Assembly (NCBI GenBank): GCA_022702705.1
Contig: CM040424.1
Coordinates: 139,859,665 to 139,923,664 of the forward strand
From: Papilionanthe hookeriana x Papilionanthe teres
Taxonomy: Eukaryota; Streptophyta; Magnoliopsida; Asparagales; Orchidaceae
Direction of reading: 5' to 3'
Length of the DNA stretch: 64,000 nucleotides
In this document: positions 11,684 to 23,087 of the stretch, piece after piece
Layout of the letters: each line of letters begins with the position of its first letter
Position numbering within the stretch: position 1 is the stretch's first letter
Made by a program: the position numbers and the translations under genes
The notes under the pieces: generated by a model
What the model was told of the DNA's origin: nothing
Seen by the model: only the letters and a program-made list of their open reading frames with translations
Database searches by the model: none

Positions 11684-12299
11684 TGACCCACAATTTTATA
11701 TTATGATATTTTTAATTTAATTGCAACGACGCCAAAAACTTGACCCCGCTATATTATATGTTTAGAATTGTAATTGTTTATGTTGCGGATGCTACGCAAG
11801 TATACATATCATATCAAGTAATACAGGGCTCTAGTGGAGTCCTGGTTATCGATCCCACAGGGAAAGAGAAAATTAAATAACAGCTAATTTTAAAATAATA
11901 ATAATAATTTTAAAATAGTATACGAAAATTTGGAATTCTAAATTTAAGCGCAATAAAGTAAACTAAGTATTTTAATTAAGTAACTTAACTAAGTAGAAAA
12001 TTAATACGTATGGAAAGTGCTTGGAAATTAAACTAATTGCTAAATAAGTCTTAACTATTCGAAAAAGTATCTTTCCCATTGTTTAGAAATTTAAGTGATT
12101 GATGAATTTAAATAGATAATTTTAAGGTATTGTGACAAATAGGAGCATTCATATTCTTTACCCTTTGGTCCAGGTGTAAAGAATATTGACTAATCCTATG
12201 TTTGATTACTGAATCTGCGGCTAGGCTGGGAGGATATCGACTGCCACTTCAGAGCTCCCACGTTCCCCTCGCCTGAGGGCTAACATCTACACTTCAGAT
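11684..12299 (-). repeat. Athila A 5' LTR, U5-side part
   Basis: This begins TGACCCAC on the plus strand (LTR end ...GTGGGTCA on the minus) and matches 38019 onward of Athila B. It is interrupted at 12299/12300 by a solo Tat LTR and resumes at 19671. The two parts together are about 1.6 kb, close to the 1648 and 1652 bases of the Athila B LTRs. Confidence 0.9.
12295..12299. repeat. Left target-site duplication of solo Tat LTR
   Basis: CAGAT here and CAGCA at 19666-19670. Uninterrupted Athila B LTRs suggest an ancestral CAGCT (near 26467 CAGCT is followed by CTCAAAC), so each copy differs by one base. The duplication shows insertion followed by LTR-LTR recombination. Confidence 0.75.
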
Positions 12300-12839
12300 T
12301 GTTGACCTCATTTTTGATGAGGTCTTCTCTTCTCTCTTTAGTACTTAGGATCTAGCCTTAGGCTTTTTCTTTGACTATCTTAGAGGATTAGAATTGGGAC
12401 CCACCACTTAGAAATTCAAACCACTTCTAAACTCCCTGAAAACTCCACAAACTTGATTGTGGACCCCTAATCACCTAGAGGGTTGAAATCAAATGTGGAA
12501 GTTTAAAGGATGAGTTCCTACAGGACTATTTGGCCTTAGGACCGCCACGGGTGGCCCAGTCCGGTGAGGGCTGACTTACACATACACTACACTTATACAC
12601 TACACTTTTACACACCTCCTAAAACAACGCCCATACCCAACTTGACCTCCTGACTCATGAAGGTGATTCACATGGATGGTCCTTAACCCCTAAGCCCTTG
12701 GCTAAGAGGGTTAGGAACGGCATAGTGAATGCCTCAAATGAGTCCTCTCATGGCTAATATAGGCTTAACTTGGCTTCATGTCTCCACCAAAATGATTTTA
12801 TTCCACTTACAATTACTCAATCTTCAATTTTGCAAATTT

Positions 12840-13900
12840 TCAATTTTTGACCCCTCGGACCCTACACCCGCCTAGCCTACCCAAAGCCCTTGAAATTACC
12901 CAAATTTTTCAAAATTTCCAAATCACACAAAATTCCCCAAAATTAACCTTGAACATTTCTTCACCAATCAAGTTGGTCATCCATAGCCAAAAATACCAAA
13001 AATTCCAAAAATACCTCCCAATACCCTCCAAATACCCAAAATATCCCTCTTGACCCAAAAATCCAAAAATTCAGAAAATTTCCCGAAAATTCCAGAAAAT
13101 CTTAAATATTCCCAATTTCATTTTGTTCAACTACACCATGGGCCAATTTTGTCAATTTACCCTACTTTTGTCAAAACCCCCAATTTGACCCATTTTAACC
13201 CAAAATGAACTCAATGTCAAGCCAAACCTACCCAATTGACCCAAATTCTGGTCCAATTCAATTCTAAACTTCAATTTAACATTCCCAACACCAATCTAGA
13301 CCAGATCCAAGTCCAATTTGATTGACATTTGAATCCAATTTCACTTTTGGCCTTAAAGCCCAATTTGGACCCATGACCCAAACCTAACCCAAACTAACCC
13401 AATTCAACTCCAATTAACCCCAAATCTTTTCTAAACCTTCCCTAACATCCCCAAAAACAAAACACTAACATGATTTACCCAAAATTTAGACCCAAACCCC
13501 ACTCAAATTCAACCCAAAGCCAAAAAGCCCAATTTTGACCTAAACCCAAACCTAACCCAAATAAGCCCAAACCCCAAAATCAAAACCCAACCAAAGTCAA
13601 AACCTCTTTGAAACACTCCCATAAACATTTCCCAACATTAATTTTACATCAATTTGAACCCTAGCCCAACATTGGCCCAAATTAGCCCAATTTGACCTAC
13701 ATTGGCCCATTTACCAAAGAGGTCCAAATCCAACCTTATTCAAGCCCAAACCACTTCAAATTTATTCCAAATCATTCATAAAACCTTCCTAAATTAAATT
13801 CAACTCTTATTGGATCCAATCCTTTATAAAATTATCAACCTAAAATTTGTTTTTAAATCCAAAAGCTCATTCCTAAAATAATTTCAAAAGTCCAAACCCA
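12840..13900 (+). repeat. G-depleted CCCAA-rich block in Tat U3
   Basis: About 1 kb with very few G on the plus strand, made of loosely repeated words such as CCCAAA, AACCCAA and TTGACCC. The complement is therefore rich in GGG separated by short T/A loops. The same block is at about 23640-24700 (Tat1) and, inverted, 56850-57960 (Tat2). Confidence 0.8.
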
Positions 13901-14643
13901 TCCTAAGGCCCACATTACAATCTCATCTCATCCTCACTCAATTAAAATCATCCCTAAGTTCTAAATGAGCCATCAAATTTTTCTAAACTAAGCCATATGC
14001 CAAATCCTATCAAATCACCCCAAAATTACCAAAATTCCTATAAACCTCTTTCATGAAAGTTGACTTAGCTTTTTCCAAGCCAAAGGTGAGCCATGAAGCC
14101 ATGCATGAGCCACATGTGAGCCATGAAAGCCTTGGACACTTGACCATACACAAAATGGCAAGAAGAGGGGACGCTTTAATGATTCTCTTAAGAGTGATTA
14201 ACCACTCCCATGTCTCCCCTAACTCTTGCTTAAGCTTAATTATACTTGGATTGTGACTTGACCCCACTAATCAAGCCGATCCAAGTGACTTTCCCTTCGA
14301 CCCAAATTGGCCTTGGATGGTGGACCTAACCCAAAACCAAGGGTTGACCCATTTAAAACCAAAACTAGCCCTTTCCCATTCCACTTTGATTCAAACCCTT
14401 TACACATGTCCATGGCCAATTGATCGCACAAACCTCCGACCTTGACCCACCCGGACCCGAGGGTGACCCATGCCTCGCGGCCGCCCGCCTAGGTCGCCGG
14501 AAAACACCATGGCCGAGACCTCGGGAGGAGCCAAAGTTTGGAATTCCTACCTGCTGAGCTGTCCCATCCCCAGTGGCCATTGCAACTGTTCTTCTCTTGC
14601 CAAGAGCAGCTGATCCCAGTCCCTAACTCCCTCCAGCCTCTTC

Positions 14644-14651
14644 TATTTAAA
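14644..14651 (+). promoter_or_regulatory. Candidate TATA box of solo Tat LTR
   Basis: TATTTAAA, 2344 bases from the LTR start, just downstream of a GC-richer block. The motif is kept at the same offset in Tat1 (25466-25473) and Tat2 (56089-56096, inverted). Transcription would start near 14680, making U3 about 2.3 kb and R plus U5 about 5 kb. Confidence 0.6.
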
Positions 14652-17279
14652 CACACCCTCTCTCGGCCATGGGAGAGGTGTTGAATCAACCTTAAGGAAA
14701 CTCTGCCAAAATCATTCCAGACCACTCTCTACACATAGAGCACTTGATTCCCACCGGATTCCAGCCCAATTCCTCTAGGCTGAGCTTAATTTTGAGTTCA
14801 AATTTCGAAGACAAAACCGGGACACTTCTTCACGGTGGACCAATCCCCAAATTGATTGATCCTACACCTTCACCAGATCAAGGGAAGAAGTCCACCAGCA
14901 AAAGCCCCCTCTCCAGGCCACCCATCTGTTCCAGACTCCAAGCTTTGTAATCGGATGTGGTCGAAGTCCTACCTAGACAATTCACCGAGCTCGGAGACTT
15001 CATCCGGAGCTTGTCGGGACGCAATCGAAGGTGACACAACCCTCGGATCGAAGCCACACTTCTCCGAGCAAAGGTATGGCCTCACTCTTCTTCCCGAGCT
15101 TCGAACATTCTCTATTTTTATTGAGTCAATTTAATGCCACATAAACCGTATGGATGTGCTCGTCTTCTCGAGACGAATCCATAGAGCATAAGAACGTTCA
15201 ATTTGGTCAAGTATCGAGTGAGATCTTAGGCCTAGAAGACGGACGGTTCTCGGGCTAGGAGGCTTGGGGATGATGAACGGATGCCGTTCATTCAATACAC
15301 GCGCGGACGGACGACTCAGATGGCGTCGGACCAGGAGATGATACATGAACTGCGGGCCGCGTCGCGCTGAGTCGGAAGGTGGTGTCGAATGGGAGCGCGC
15401 CGCGTGGCCGTTCGGAGATGCCGAGGATGACAGGGTGCCGCGTGGATAAGTAGAAAATTAGGCTATTTTCCTATTTATTTAATTACCAGAACTTGAAAAA
15501 TGCATAACTTTGTGTAGAAAAATCTTAAAAATAAAATAAAAATACCCTCTTGCTCAGTGAACAGAGGAGAACAATGTGGAAAATAAATCATTTAATTTCA
15601 TTGAGTATTTTATTTTTAATAATTTATTTACTCTCTGCACATTTTCAATTCTCCATGCATGTATACAATTCACCATGACATGAGACCATAGGGCTTTTGA
15701 AGCCTCTGAATTTGGGAACATTCCCTGAATTTTCCAAAGTCAGAGGCCATCCCTATGAAGAGTTATTGATTTTTCAACTCTAGGTTGCTAGTTTAAGTAT
15801 TTTAATTCCAATAATTAGCATATTGTGAAATAAATTCTAGAAAAATTTGGCGATGTTTAGTATGACTAGAGGAACCTAGGAGAAATAGGTTTTGAATTAA
15901 TCCACTTGGAATAACCCTAATTGGCTTAAACACCCAAAATAGCTCTTTAATTAATTAGAGCTAATCATACATCAAATTGAATTGAAATCAATTCTCCACG
16001 AGACCTTTAGGATCAGAGGAACTCACCATAAAAATTTGAAGTCAATTGGACTTGGTTAGCCCCACCAGATGGGTTGATTAAACCATTTAGCTAATTTAAA
16101 CTTTAAAAATTCATAACTTTCAAAATACTTTTCAAAAATTTACCAAATTGGTTTTGGAGCCTCTCTGATATTAGGGGAATTTAAGAAAAATAAAATTGTA
16201 ATTTTTCAAAAAAGTTGATTTTCTTACATTATTTTAATATTTTAATAATTAAAAAATAATAAAAATCACAAAATAATAAAATTCACCAAAATGTCACATT
16301 TTGAATTTTAATCATTTAGGAACAAACCCCATATTTTTCTTAAGTCTCTTTAATGAGATATTAAATTTTAAAGCCCTAAGGTAATTTTAAAATTAAAAAA
16401 ATGTATATTTTTAGTATTTCCACTAAAATAATTCTAATAAATCAAAGAGAAATCAGCAAATTATAAAAATTGATTCTCTGATTTCCTTGATATTAGAGAG
16501 ATTTTTGAAAAATATAAAATTCATTTTTCAACCTTTATTTTATTTTTAAATTAATTAATACTCCAAAACTAAAAATAATTATAATAAAAAGAATATAATT
16601 CAGAAAATTACCAAAATTGGTCCAGGTGATCCTCTGGTCATTAGGAATGTCCCGTAATTTTCTTAAGGACAGAAACTTTCCCTTGGTCATATTATTAAAT
16701 TTTCCTTGGAAATCCCTATTTCCACCAAAAATAATTACATAAATAAATTAAATACAAAAAAATCACATTTTCTCCTCTCATGCCTTTATTGGCATATGAG
16801 TGAAGTCACATAAAAATTTCAAGTTTATTTAGGCTCAATTTAGTAAGTTATGAAATTATTAAGCTTGAAGGGCAAAATGGTAATTAAAATTTTAACCTTT
16901 AATTAAAACTTTAAGCTTAATAAAATTAAAAGAGTAAAGTATTTGATCCTAATCTGATTTGGATGATTGAAATTTGAATAATAAGGGTAGAAACCTATTA
17001 AAAAATTTAAAAATAATTGAAATAAACATTAATTAAATAATTGATTAAATTTAGAAGAATAATAAAATTGGAATTATTAAAATAGGGATATTATTAGGAA
17101 GAGATTTGTTCTTTAATTTATGAATCCCTAAATTAATCATCTCAATAATATTTAATTCCTAATTAAAATAATAATCCAAATTTAAGATTTAAAATGCTAA
17201 AAGACTTAATCAATAAATTAAATTAAAGTTAAATTATTTAAATTAAACCCTTTTAAAATTTCAATTAAATTAATACTTT

Positions 17280-17560
17280 AACAATTAAAATTAAATCATC
17301 TTTAAAACATAAAAAAATAAAATTTTAAATTAAAATTAAAAATAAAAATAAATTTAAATTTAAATTAAATTAAATTAAATTAAATTAAATTAAATCATAT
17401 TAAATTTAATCAAATTAAATCAAATTAAATTAAATTAAAATAATAATAAAAATCAAGTTAAGATTAAAATTAGATTGAATTAAATAAATTAAATTAAAAT
17501 TAAAACTAAACCAAATTAAATTAAATTAAAGTTAAATTAAATTGAATTAAAAATAACATC
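17280..17560 (+). repeat. (TTAAA)n low-complexity tract in solo LTR
   Basis: AAATT/TTAAA pentamer-type sequence at the place matching 1690-2075; shorter than in Tat1. Confidence 0.88.
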
Positions 17561-19665
17561 ACCTAAGACATAAAGAATTTAAAAATAAATATAAAGCAAC
17601 TTGAACAACTATTCAAAGTTAAACCCATTAACCGAAATTAAATTAAATCATAAACCATTTGCACATCAATTTGCCCTCGAAAGCTTTTGTTGTCATAACT
17701 CCTAAACAAAACGTTAAATGAAATGTTACTTCCCTCATATGATATTCATATGTCCTAGTTCACTGAGTAAGATAACAACAAAACTTGAATTCCCAGACGA
17801 TTAATTCATTTGTATGATTAAATTCATTTGGACTTAAAACAATTCTAGCAATATTGAAAAGATGTTTAAGATTCTTCTTAAACACTTTCTCAATATGATA
17901 TGATGTTTATAAGAACAAATAAACTTAATTGTTCATTGATGAAGAAAATCGTCCTCAAACCAAAATACAAGAACCTAGACGTCATAGGAGATGACTAGCT
18001 ATAGGATTAGGAACTTGGTAGAAAACCATAACCCTTCCCTTAGTTTTACCTAGGAACTTGTTCTGAATGCTTAAATATTCTAAATTGTGTTTGAGTGCAG
18101 CTTGGGATGACGGGAAGACCTTCCAGGTACGCTTTTATTTTGTTGCAATTTACTTTATTACAATATACTTAATCCCATCGCACTTACTTTTCTTGCATGA
18201 TAAATAACTGTTGCATGAAAACCCATACTTTTAGGATAGTCCCTAAAACTGAAACCAAAACTAAATTAAAAGTTATTACAAGATAAAATTCACCGCCACA
18301 ACATTTCAAAATATAAAACAACTCAAAATTTAATCACAAACAGAATACAAAACTACAATTACAACTAAATTAAAACGTCTTGTTGGATGATCGGGAATAC
18401 CTCGGATGATGTAACCTACGTGTTGCTAACGGGATTTCCTACGGTCTAAATGAAGGTGTGGAACTCATTCAGTTGAGTTTGGCAAATTCATCTGAACTAA
18501 GTGAATCCGAGAAAAATAATGATGCCGGAAGGATGGAACCGTGAGATCTTAACCGGTGTTGTTATAATCAACTTTAAGATTTGTTTTAATTAAAACATAA
18601 AAAACACTTGGAAATTAAGAATTTCTCTAAACCAAAACACTTTTCTCATCTCCTGATTTATGACTTCTAAAACTAAACCTTTGCAACAACAAGGAGCTCG
18701 GAGCATGGTGGGCAGCACGACCATCGTCATCAACAAAATCTGAATCTACTTCAGCAAAACTTTCTTAAGAATTAAATAACTAAGCGATAGGACTTCGAGG
18801 TAGTTTGCCTAGTGCAACATAAATCCTCAACCTTTTGTTAGGCATTTGCATTGCAAATTAAGCCCTAACTGGTCTTAGGATTCCGAGGTAGTCGTCCGAT
18901 ACGACATAAACCCTCACATCTTCGAGGCTATTTGCATGATCATGTCATACGAACATAAGCCCTAATTAATTAAAATTGACAAGATCAAAACATTAAATAA
19001 ACATTAGGACTTTCCTAAATCCAAGCCAAACAATAGGATAGTCGGGAAATTACCGAAGTTCGCTTCGAATCTGTAATTTCTCCTATTTTTCTTCCTTTGA
19101 ATTCCCAAAACAAAATGTTCCAAATTTGATCCATTCCCTATTGAAATTCCAAAATTCAATCCCTTGAAAACTTAAACTTTGAGATTCTTGAGAGCAGAAT
19201 TATTGATTATTATCGAGAGTTTTCTTAGGTGATTCCCGTCACTTAAGATGTAATTAACTATAGGGGCTTGCACTTATAGGGAATTTTAAGAACCCAGGTA
19301 ATATAAACCCTGTTTAATGCTTTCATATTAAACAGGGGAATTTGTCGGCTTATAAAATTGGTTCGCAGACCAAACGGATGTCACAAATCTTCTAGTTTAT
19401 TTAATCGAGCCCCATCACCAAACAGTGTGTCTATTCTTGTAGATAGATAGACAGTTTGTGATGCGGTGCTCGTTTATATAAACTATTCGGGATGTGAGAT
19501 TAGTTTGATTTCATATCTTAAAATTTTCAAATTTAAAATTATTTTCAAAATCAAATACTACTTTTCAAATTATTTATTTAAATTAAATTAAAAATTCGCT
19601 GACAATTTCTTTTAGGCGACCCCCTTTTCAAAAAAAAAACACGCAACCTAAAAATAATGCCGACA

Positions 19666-19670
19666 CAGCA
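19666..19670. repeat. Right target-site duplication of solo Tat LTR
   Basis: CAGCA directly after the LTR end CCGACA and before CTCAAACAAT, which is Athila LTR sequence. Partner of 12295-12299. Confidence 0.75.
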
Positions 19671-20223
19671 CTCAAACAATAGGACCGAATTGAATATTTT
19701 AGTTTGTCACACTAAAATACTCAATTCTACGCCCAGTGATATTATTTCCCTATTTATTTGCACCTTCCTTCCAAGGCTTTTAAATTCCCCAAATATCAGA
19801 TGTAATTTTTACTATAGTTGATATTCAACACATTTTAACAAATCAAATGGCCGGTTGAAAGTAAATTAAGTTTTAAGTAAAAATTATCACAATTTATTAA
19901 TATATAAAAGTACTTCTATTTTTAGTTCATCAAGTCACTTAATTTCATAACGAGGAGAAAGACTAATAAACTACTCGGAATGCATGGGAACTAAACTAAG
20001 CATGGATTTCATTTAAAGTTAAAAACAATAAATACAAATACTTATCTCGATTTATCCCCAAGCAGACTCCTCGCAGTTCCTTTTACTCTTCCTTCCAGTA
20101 CGACGAAGACTCACTAAAAAACTCACTAACTCACTAAAGACTCCCTAAAGACTCAAATTAACACACTTATAACACTTAACACCCAATAATACCAATTAAC
20201 ACACAAAAACTGCTGAATTTCGG

Positions 20224-20239
20224 CCTCTATATATAGAGG
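20224..20239 (-). promoter_or_regulatory. Palindromic TATA box, Athila A LTR
   Basis: CCTCTATATATAGAGG, a perfect 16-base palindrome about 430 bases inside the U3 end. It is a strong TATA match on both strands. It also occurs at 39226-39241 (perfect) and 27059-27074 (last base changed). Confidence 0.75.
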
Positions 20240-20316
20240 TGAGCAAAGAACCAAGAGGTGTGTAAGCATCTCTTCAAAAAGAGTCCAGGTTCATGTATCT
20301 GCGCCATTTGAACTAT

Positions 20317-20491
20317 CTCGCCATCGGCGACGAACTACCTCGCTGTCGGCGAGGCTTCTAGAAGATCTTCAAACCGCACTAGCTCGCTGTCAGCAGGCTC
20401 GGGCTCGCTGTCAGCGAGAAAATTATAATTCCTTCAGAAATGTCTCCTCGTAGCCTCGCCGTAGGCGGGCTCGATCTCGCCGTCGGCGACT
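20317..20491. repeat. GC palindrome cluster in Athila A U3
   Basis: Three pairs of CTCGCCGTCGGCGAG-like dyads, upstream of the TATA box relative to transcription. Same plan as the clusters in the pol-ORF3 gap. Confidence 0.85.
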
Positions 20492-20666
20492 CAGCACAAA
20501 TTTTATTATTTTCTTCCTTTTTGCTCCAGATTCGCTCCTTTTTATGATTTTTGATTTTATCACCTAAATTCTCCATTCCTGTAATAAAATAAAGAAAATA
20601 CCTTTCTTTAAAGTGCAATTTCATCAAAAATAGGTATGAATTTCTTAATAAAATTTTCAGTTATCA

Positions 20667-21085
20667 GTCATCAAAAGGATGGTAAAGAGAATGATAACAT
20701 GGAGGGTACTACCAGCAGATTGCATACCCAACAGTTGCATCATTAACATTTACAAGAAGGGTGACTGCATACCCCCGCACATCGATCACCACAACTTTGT
20801 TAGACCTTTCTGCACAGTTTCTTTTCTGAATGAGTGTAATATCATGTTCGGATCTAACCTCCGGATAGCAGGCCCAGGTGAGTTCCGAGGGCCAGTAAAG
20901 ATACCATTACTGGTAGGTTTCGTCATGATACTAAAGGGCAACGGAGCAAATGTCGCTAAACATTGCATACCGGGAGTACCAATGAAGAGGATCTCAGTTA
21001 CTTTCGAAGGATGGATGACGAGAAAGCACCTTACCACTTCCAGCTAGACCCGTAGCTAGAGAGCCTCCGGCCTTACGAGTCGTGA
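20667..21085 (+). pseudogene. ALKBH9/10-like 2OG-Fe(II) dioxygenase domain of Tat1 (5'-truncated)
   Basis: The catalytic half of a plant AlkB-homologue domain, the type that oxidatively demethylates N6-methyladenosine in RNA. Visible motifs are DCIPNSCIINIYKKGDCIPP, the Fe(II)-binding HID (20778-20786), VRPFCTVSFLNECNIMFGSN, GPGEFRGPVKIPL, the distal His of AKHCIPGVP (20961-20963) and the 2OG-binding Arg of KRIS (20988-20990). Just after SVTF the frame shifts by one. The conserved C-terminal tail continues in another frame with one in-frame stop, ending at a TGA at 21083-21085. The N-terminal half is gone because Athila A inserted at 20666/20667. It lies between pol (lost here) and PPT, as in Tat2, so it is an element gene and not a host exon. 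Confidence 0.82.
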
Positions 21086-21880
21086 GTTACATGGAAAATA
21101 TCACACCTCCAACGTACATCCATACGACATCCTTGTCGTGGATGGCTTGGAAGGTGATGTTATTGACCATGTACCTCACTATTCGGACATGGATTTCGAC
21201 GGATGCCTTTTTGGATGGATCGACAAAGATCATACATAGTCCGTTTTGAGTCTACATGGATTGTATGAGATGTATTCCAGATCGAGTCGTATGATGTATC
21301 TTCAACATGATTGGAATGAAAGTGACCATGCCACATTTTGGCCTTCACCTCTTTTGTGCAAATTGACTGGGAAACACCATTAAAGTTAAGTGAACTTCAA
21401 ACAAAGAACAGAAAAGAAACAAAAAGAATAAAAGAAAACTTTCCTTAAAAATCTAAATAAAAAAATGATGAACGCCAAATTCACATGAACATTAAATGAA
21501 CGATAAAGCAAATTTGAATCGTTATAGGACAAACAAAATGAACACAAATTTTAAATCAAATCTCAATCAAATTCAAACTCAACATTCCAAATCTGAAATC
21601 CAATCCGTTCTACTCTCTCCCTTGTCTGGGATGGAAGCAGTTGATTCCATTGACACGGAGCCATGAGGTTTTCGATTCGAATCTGATGGCGAGGAATTGT
21701 ATCCAATCCAAACCAGCAACTTTCGATCAACACTTTTGAATGGGATATGTAACTTCTACATATTCCCTCCTATTCTGTTTCTTTCCACAAAAATCTTTTA
21801 CAACTCTCATGAAATTCTCGAAACACCAAAATTCCACACTTTTCAAATCAACACTACAAATTTTTGCAAAATCAGTTACC
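21086..21880 (+). other. Tat1 3' untranslated region before the tandem array
   Basis: Noncoding. 21100-21400 is shared with Tat2 (60690-61010, inverted) and so is part of the family consensus. From about 21400 it becomes A-rich and diverges from Tat2. No coding potential or motif seen. Confidence 0.7.
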
Positions 21881-22690
21881 ATTCAAAATCAAACTTTTGG
21901 GGTTGAGGATTTTACATCCCAGACTGCATTGCTTTAGGATTATTTCCCTATCGCAATGAAATACATCAAAATTAAATTCTTGGGGTCGAGGATTTTACAT
22001 CCGAGATCGCATTGCTTTAGGATTATTTCCCTATCGCAATGAAATACATCAAAATCAAACTTTTGGGGTTGAGGATTTTACATCCGAGACTGCATTGCTT
22101 TAGGATTCTTTCCCTATCGCAATGAAATATATCAAAATTAAACTTTTGGGGTTGAGGATTTTACATCCGAGACTGCATTGCTTTAGGATTCTTTCCTTAT
22201 CGCAATGAAATACATCAAAGTCAAATTCTTGGGGTTGAGGATTTTACATCTGAGACTGCATTGCTTTAGGATTCTTTCCTTATCGCAATGAAATACATCA
22301 AAATCAAACTTCTAGGGTTGAGGATTTTACATCTGAGACTGCATTTCTTTAGGATTCTTTCCCTATCGCAATGAAATACATCAAAATCAAACTTTTGGGG
22401 TTGAGGATTTTACATCCGAGACTGCATTGCTTTAGGATTCTTTCCCTATCGCAATGAAATACATCAAAATCAAACCTTTAGGATTCTTTCCCTATCGCAA
22501 TGAAATACATCAAAATCAAACTTTTGGGGTTGAGGATTTTACATCCAAGACTGCATTGCTTTAGGATTCTTTCCCTATCGCAATGAAATACATCAAAATC
22601 AAACTCTTGAGGTTAAGGATTTTACATCCAATACCACATTGCTCTGAGATCTCTCCTCATTGTAATGGTTCAATCCAATCAATTCAATTT
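21880..22690 (+). repeat. 83-bp tandem array in Tat1 3' UTR
   Basis: The word GAGGATTTTACATC starts at 21905, 21988, 22071, 22154, 22237, 22320 and 22403, exactly 83 bases apart. It then recurs at 22532 after an internally shortened unit, and at 22615 in variant form. Each unit also holds CTTTAGGATT and CCCTATCGCAATGAAATACA. There are about nine copies, the last diverged. This is satellite-like and lies between the ALKBH ORF and PPT, the known hypervariable tandem-repeat zone of Ogre/Tat elements. Confidence 0.95.
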
Positions 22691-23073
22691 TCTTTTGAGG
22701 TTGAAGATGTTACATCTAAAACCACAAAATTCCAATTTTCATTTCAAGTTCAAATCCCTTCAAATTAATTTTGACAAACTTCAATCTAAATTGAAACTCT
22801 AACTAAAATCTGAGCCCACACATCAAAACTTAAACTGAAACAAAATGAAATCTAAATCAAAATTCCCCCAGATCATACGATTTGGGATTCACCTCCTTTT
22901 CCTTTCCCCAGCGAGAGTTCAGGAATCTCCAATCTCAGAGATATACTTGACACTCCCCAGCGGAAACGCTTCTACTCTGTCTTGAGTTTGTCACTTGGAC
23001 TTCTGTGTTGGTTTTGTTGATCGCTTCGGTCAACGCCAATACGCGCGGTGTGCTTGGGTAGCACACCACACCT
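22691..23073 (+). other. Tat1 3' UTR after the array
   Basis: Noncoding. 22880-23073 is conserved with Tat2 (58502-58700 inverted), with landmarks CCCCAGCGAGAGTTCAGGAA and TTGATCGCTTCGGTCAACG. It leads directly into the PPT. Confidence 0.7.
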
Positions 23074-23087
23074 ATTGGGGGTCCATT
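23074..23087 (+). other. Tat1 polypurine tract region
   Basis: ATTGGGGGTCCATT abuts the 3' LTR start TGTCGACC at 23088. The G-run next to the LTR is the expected plus-strand primer site. The same sequence sits next to the Tat2 LTR (58488-58501, inverted, one G changed). Confidence 0.75.

Larger units (their letters stand above)
12300..19665 (+). mobile_element. Solo LTR of a Tat element (7366 bp)
   Basis: It starts TGTTGACCTCATTTTTGATG and ends TGCCGACA, with short inverted termini. Both ends are in Athila A LTR sequence with an imperfect 5-bp target duplication, and there is no PBS or internal sequence, so it is a solo LTR. It matches the split Tat1 3' LTR and the Tat2 LTR end to end. Order inside: a G-poor, CCCAA-rich block, a GC-richer promoter block with TATA at 14644, then 4.5 kb of AT-rich R/U5. 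ORFs of 60-92 codons in the GC-richer block are not conserved in frame between copies and are not called. Confidence 0.9.
4880..20666 (-). mobile_element. Athila A: truncated Athila-type retrotransposon
   Basis: Minus-strand order is LTR (20666 to 11684, split by the solo Tat LTR), PBS, gag, protease, RT-RNase H, integrase and a partial envelope-position ORF. It was inserted in the ALKBH ORF of Tat1: the bases after its LTR, GTCAT at 20667-20671, are native Tat sequence, also present in Tat2 near 61435. The matching left target copy was lost with the 3' end of the element. All ORFs are broken. Athila lineage follows from the tRNA-Asp-type PBS, the DLGAS protease, the lack of a chromodomain and the post-pol motif at 6233. 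Confidence 0.88.
19671..20666 (-). repeat. Athila A 5' LTR, U3-side part
   Basis: Continuation of 11684-12299 after the solo LTR. It holds the rest of R, the TATA palindrome and the GC palindrome cluster, and ends TCAGTTATCA (Athila B: TCAGTGATCA). The terminal dinucleotide on the minus strand is TG. The following GTCAT (20667-20671) is Tat1 sequence and would be one half of the target duplication. Confidence 0.88.

Noticed and set aside
20679..21047. ALKBH-like ORF as a fragment of a host gene exon
   Set aside because: The same domain with the same flanking 3' UTR blocks and PPT occurs in the second Tat copy directly after integrase, so it belongs to the element.
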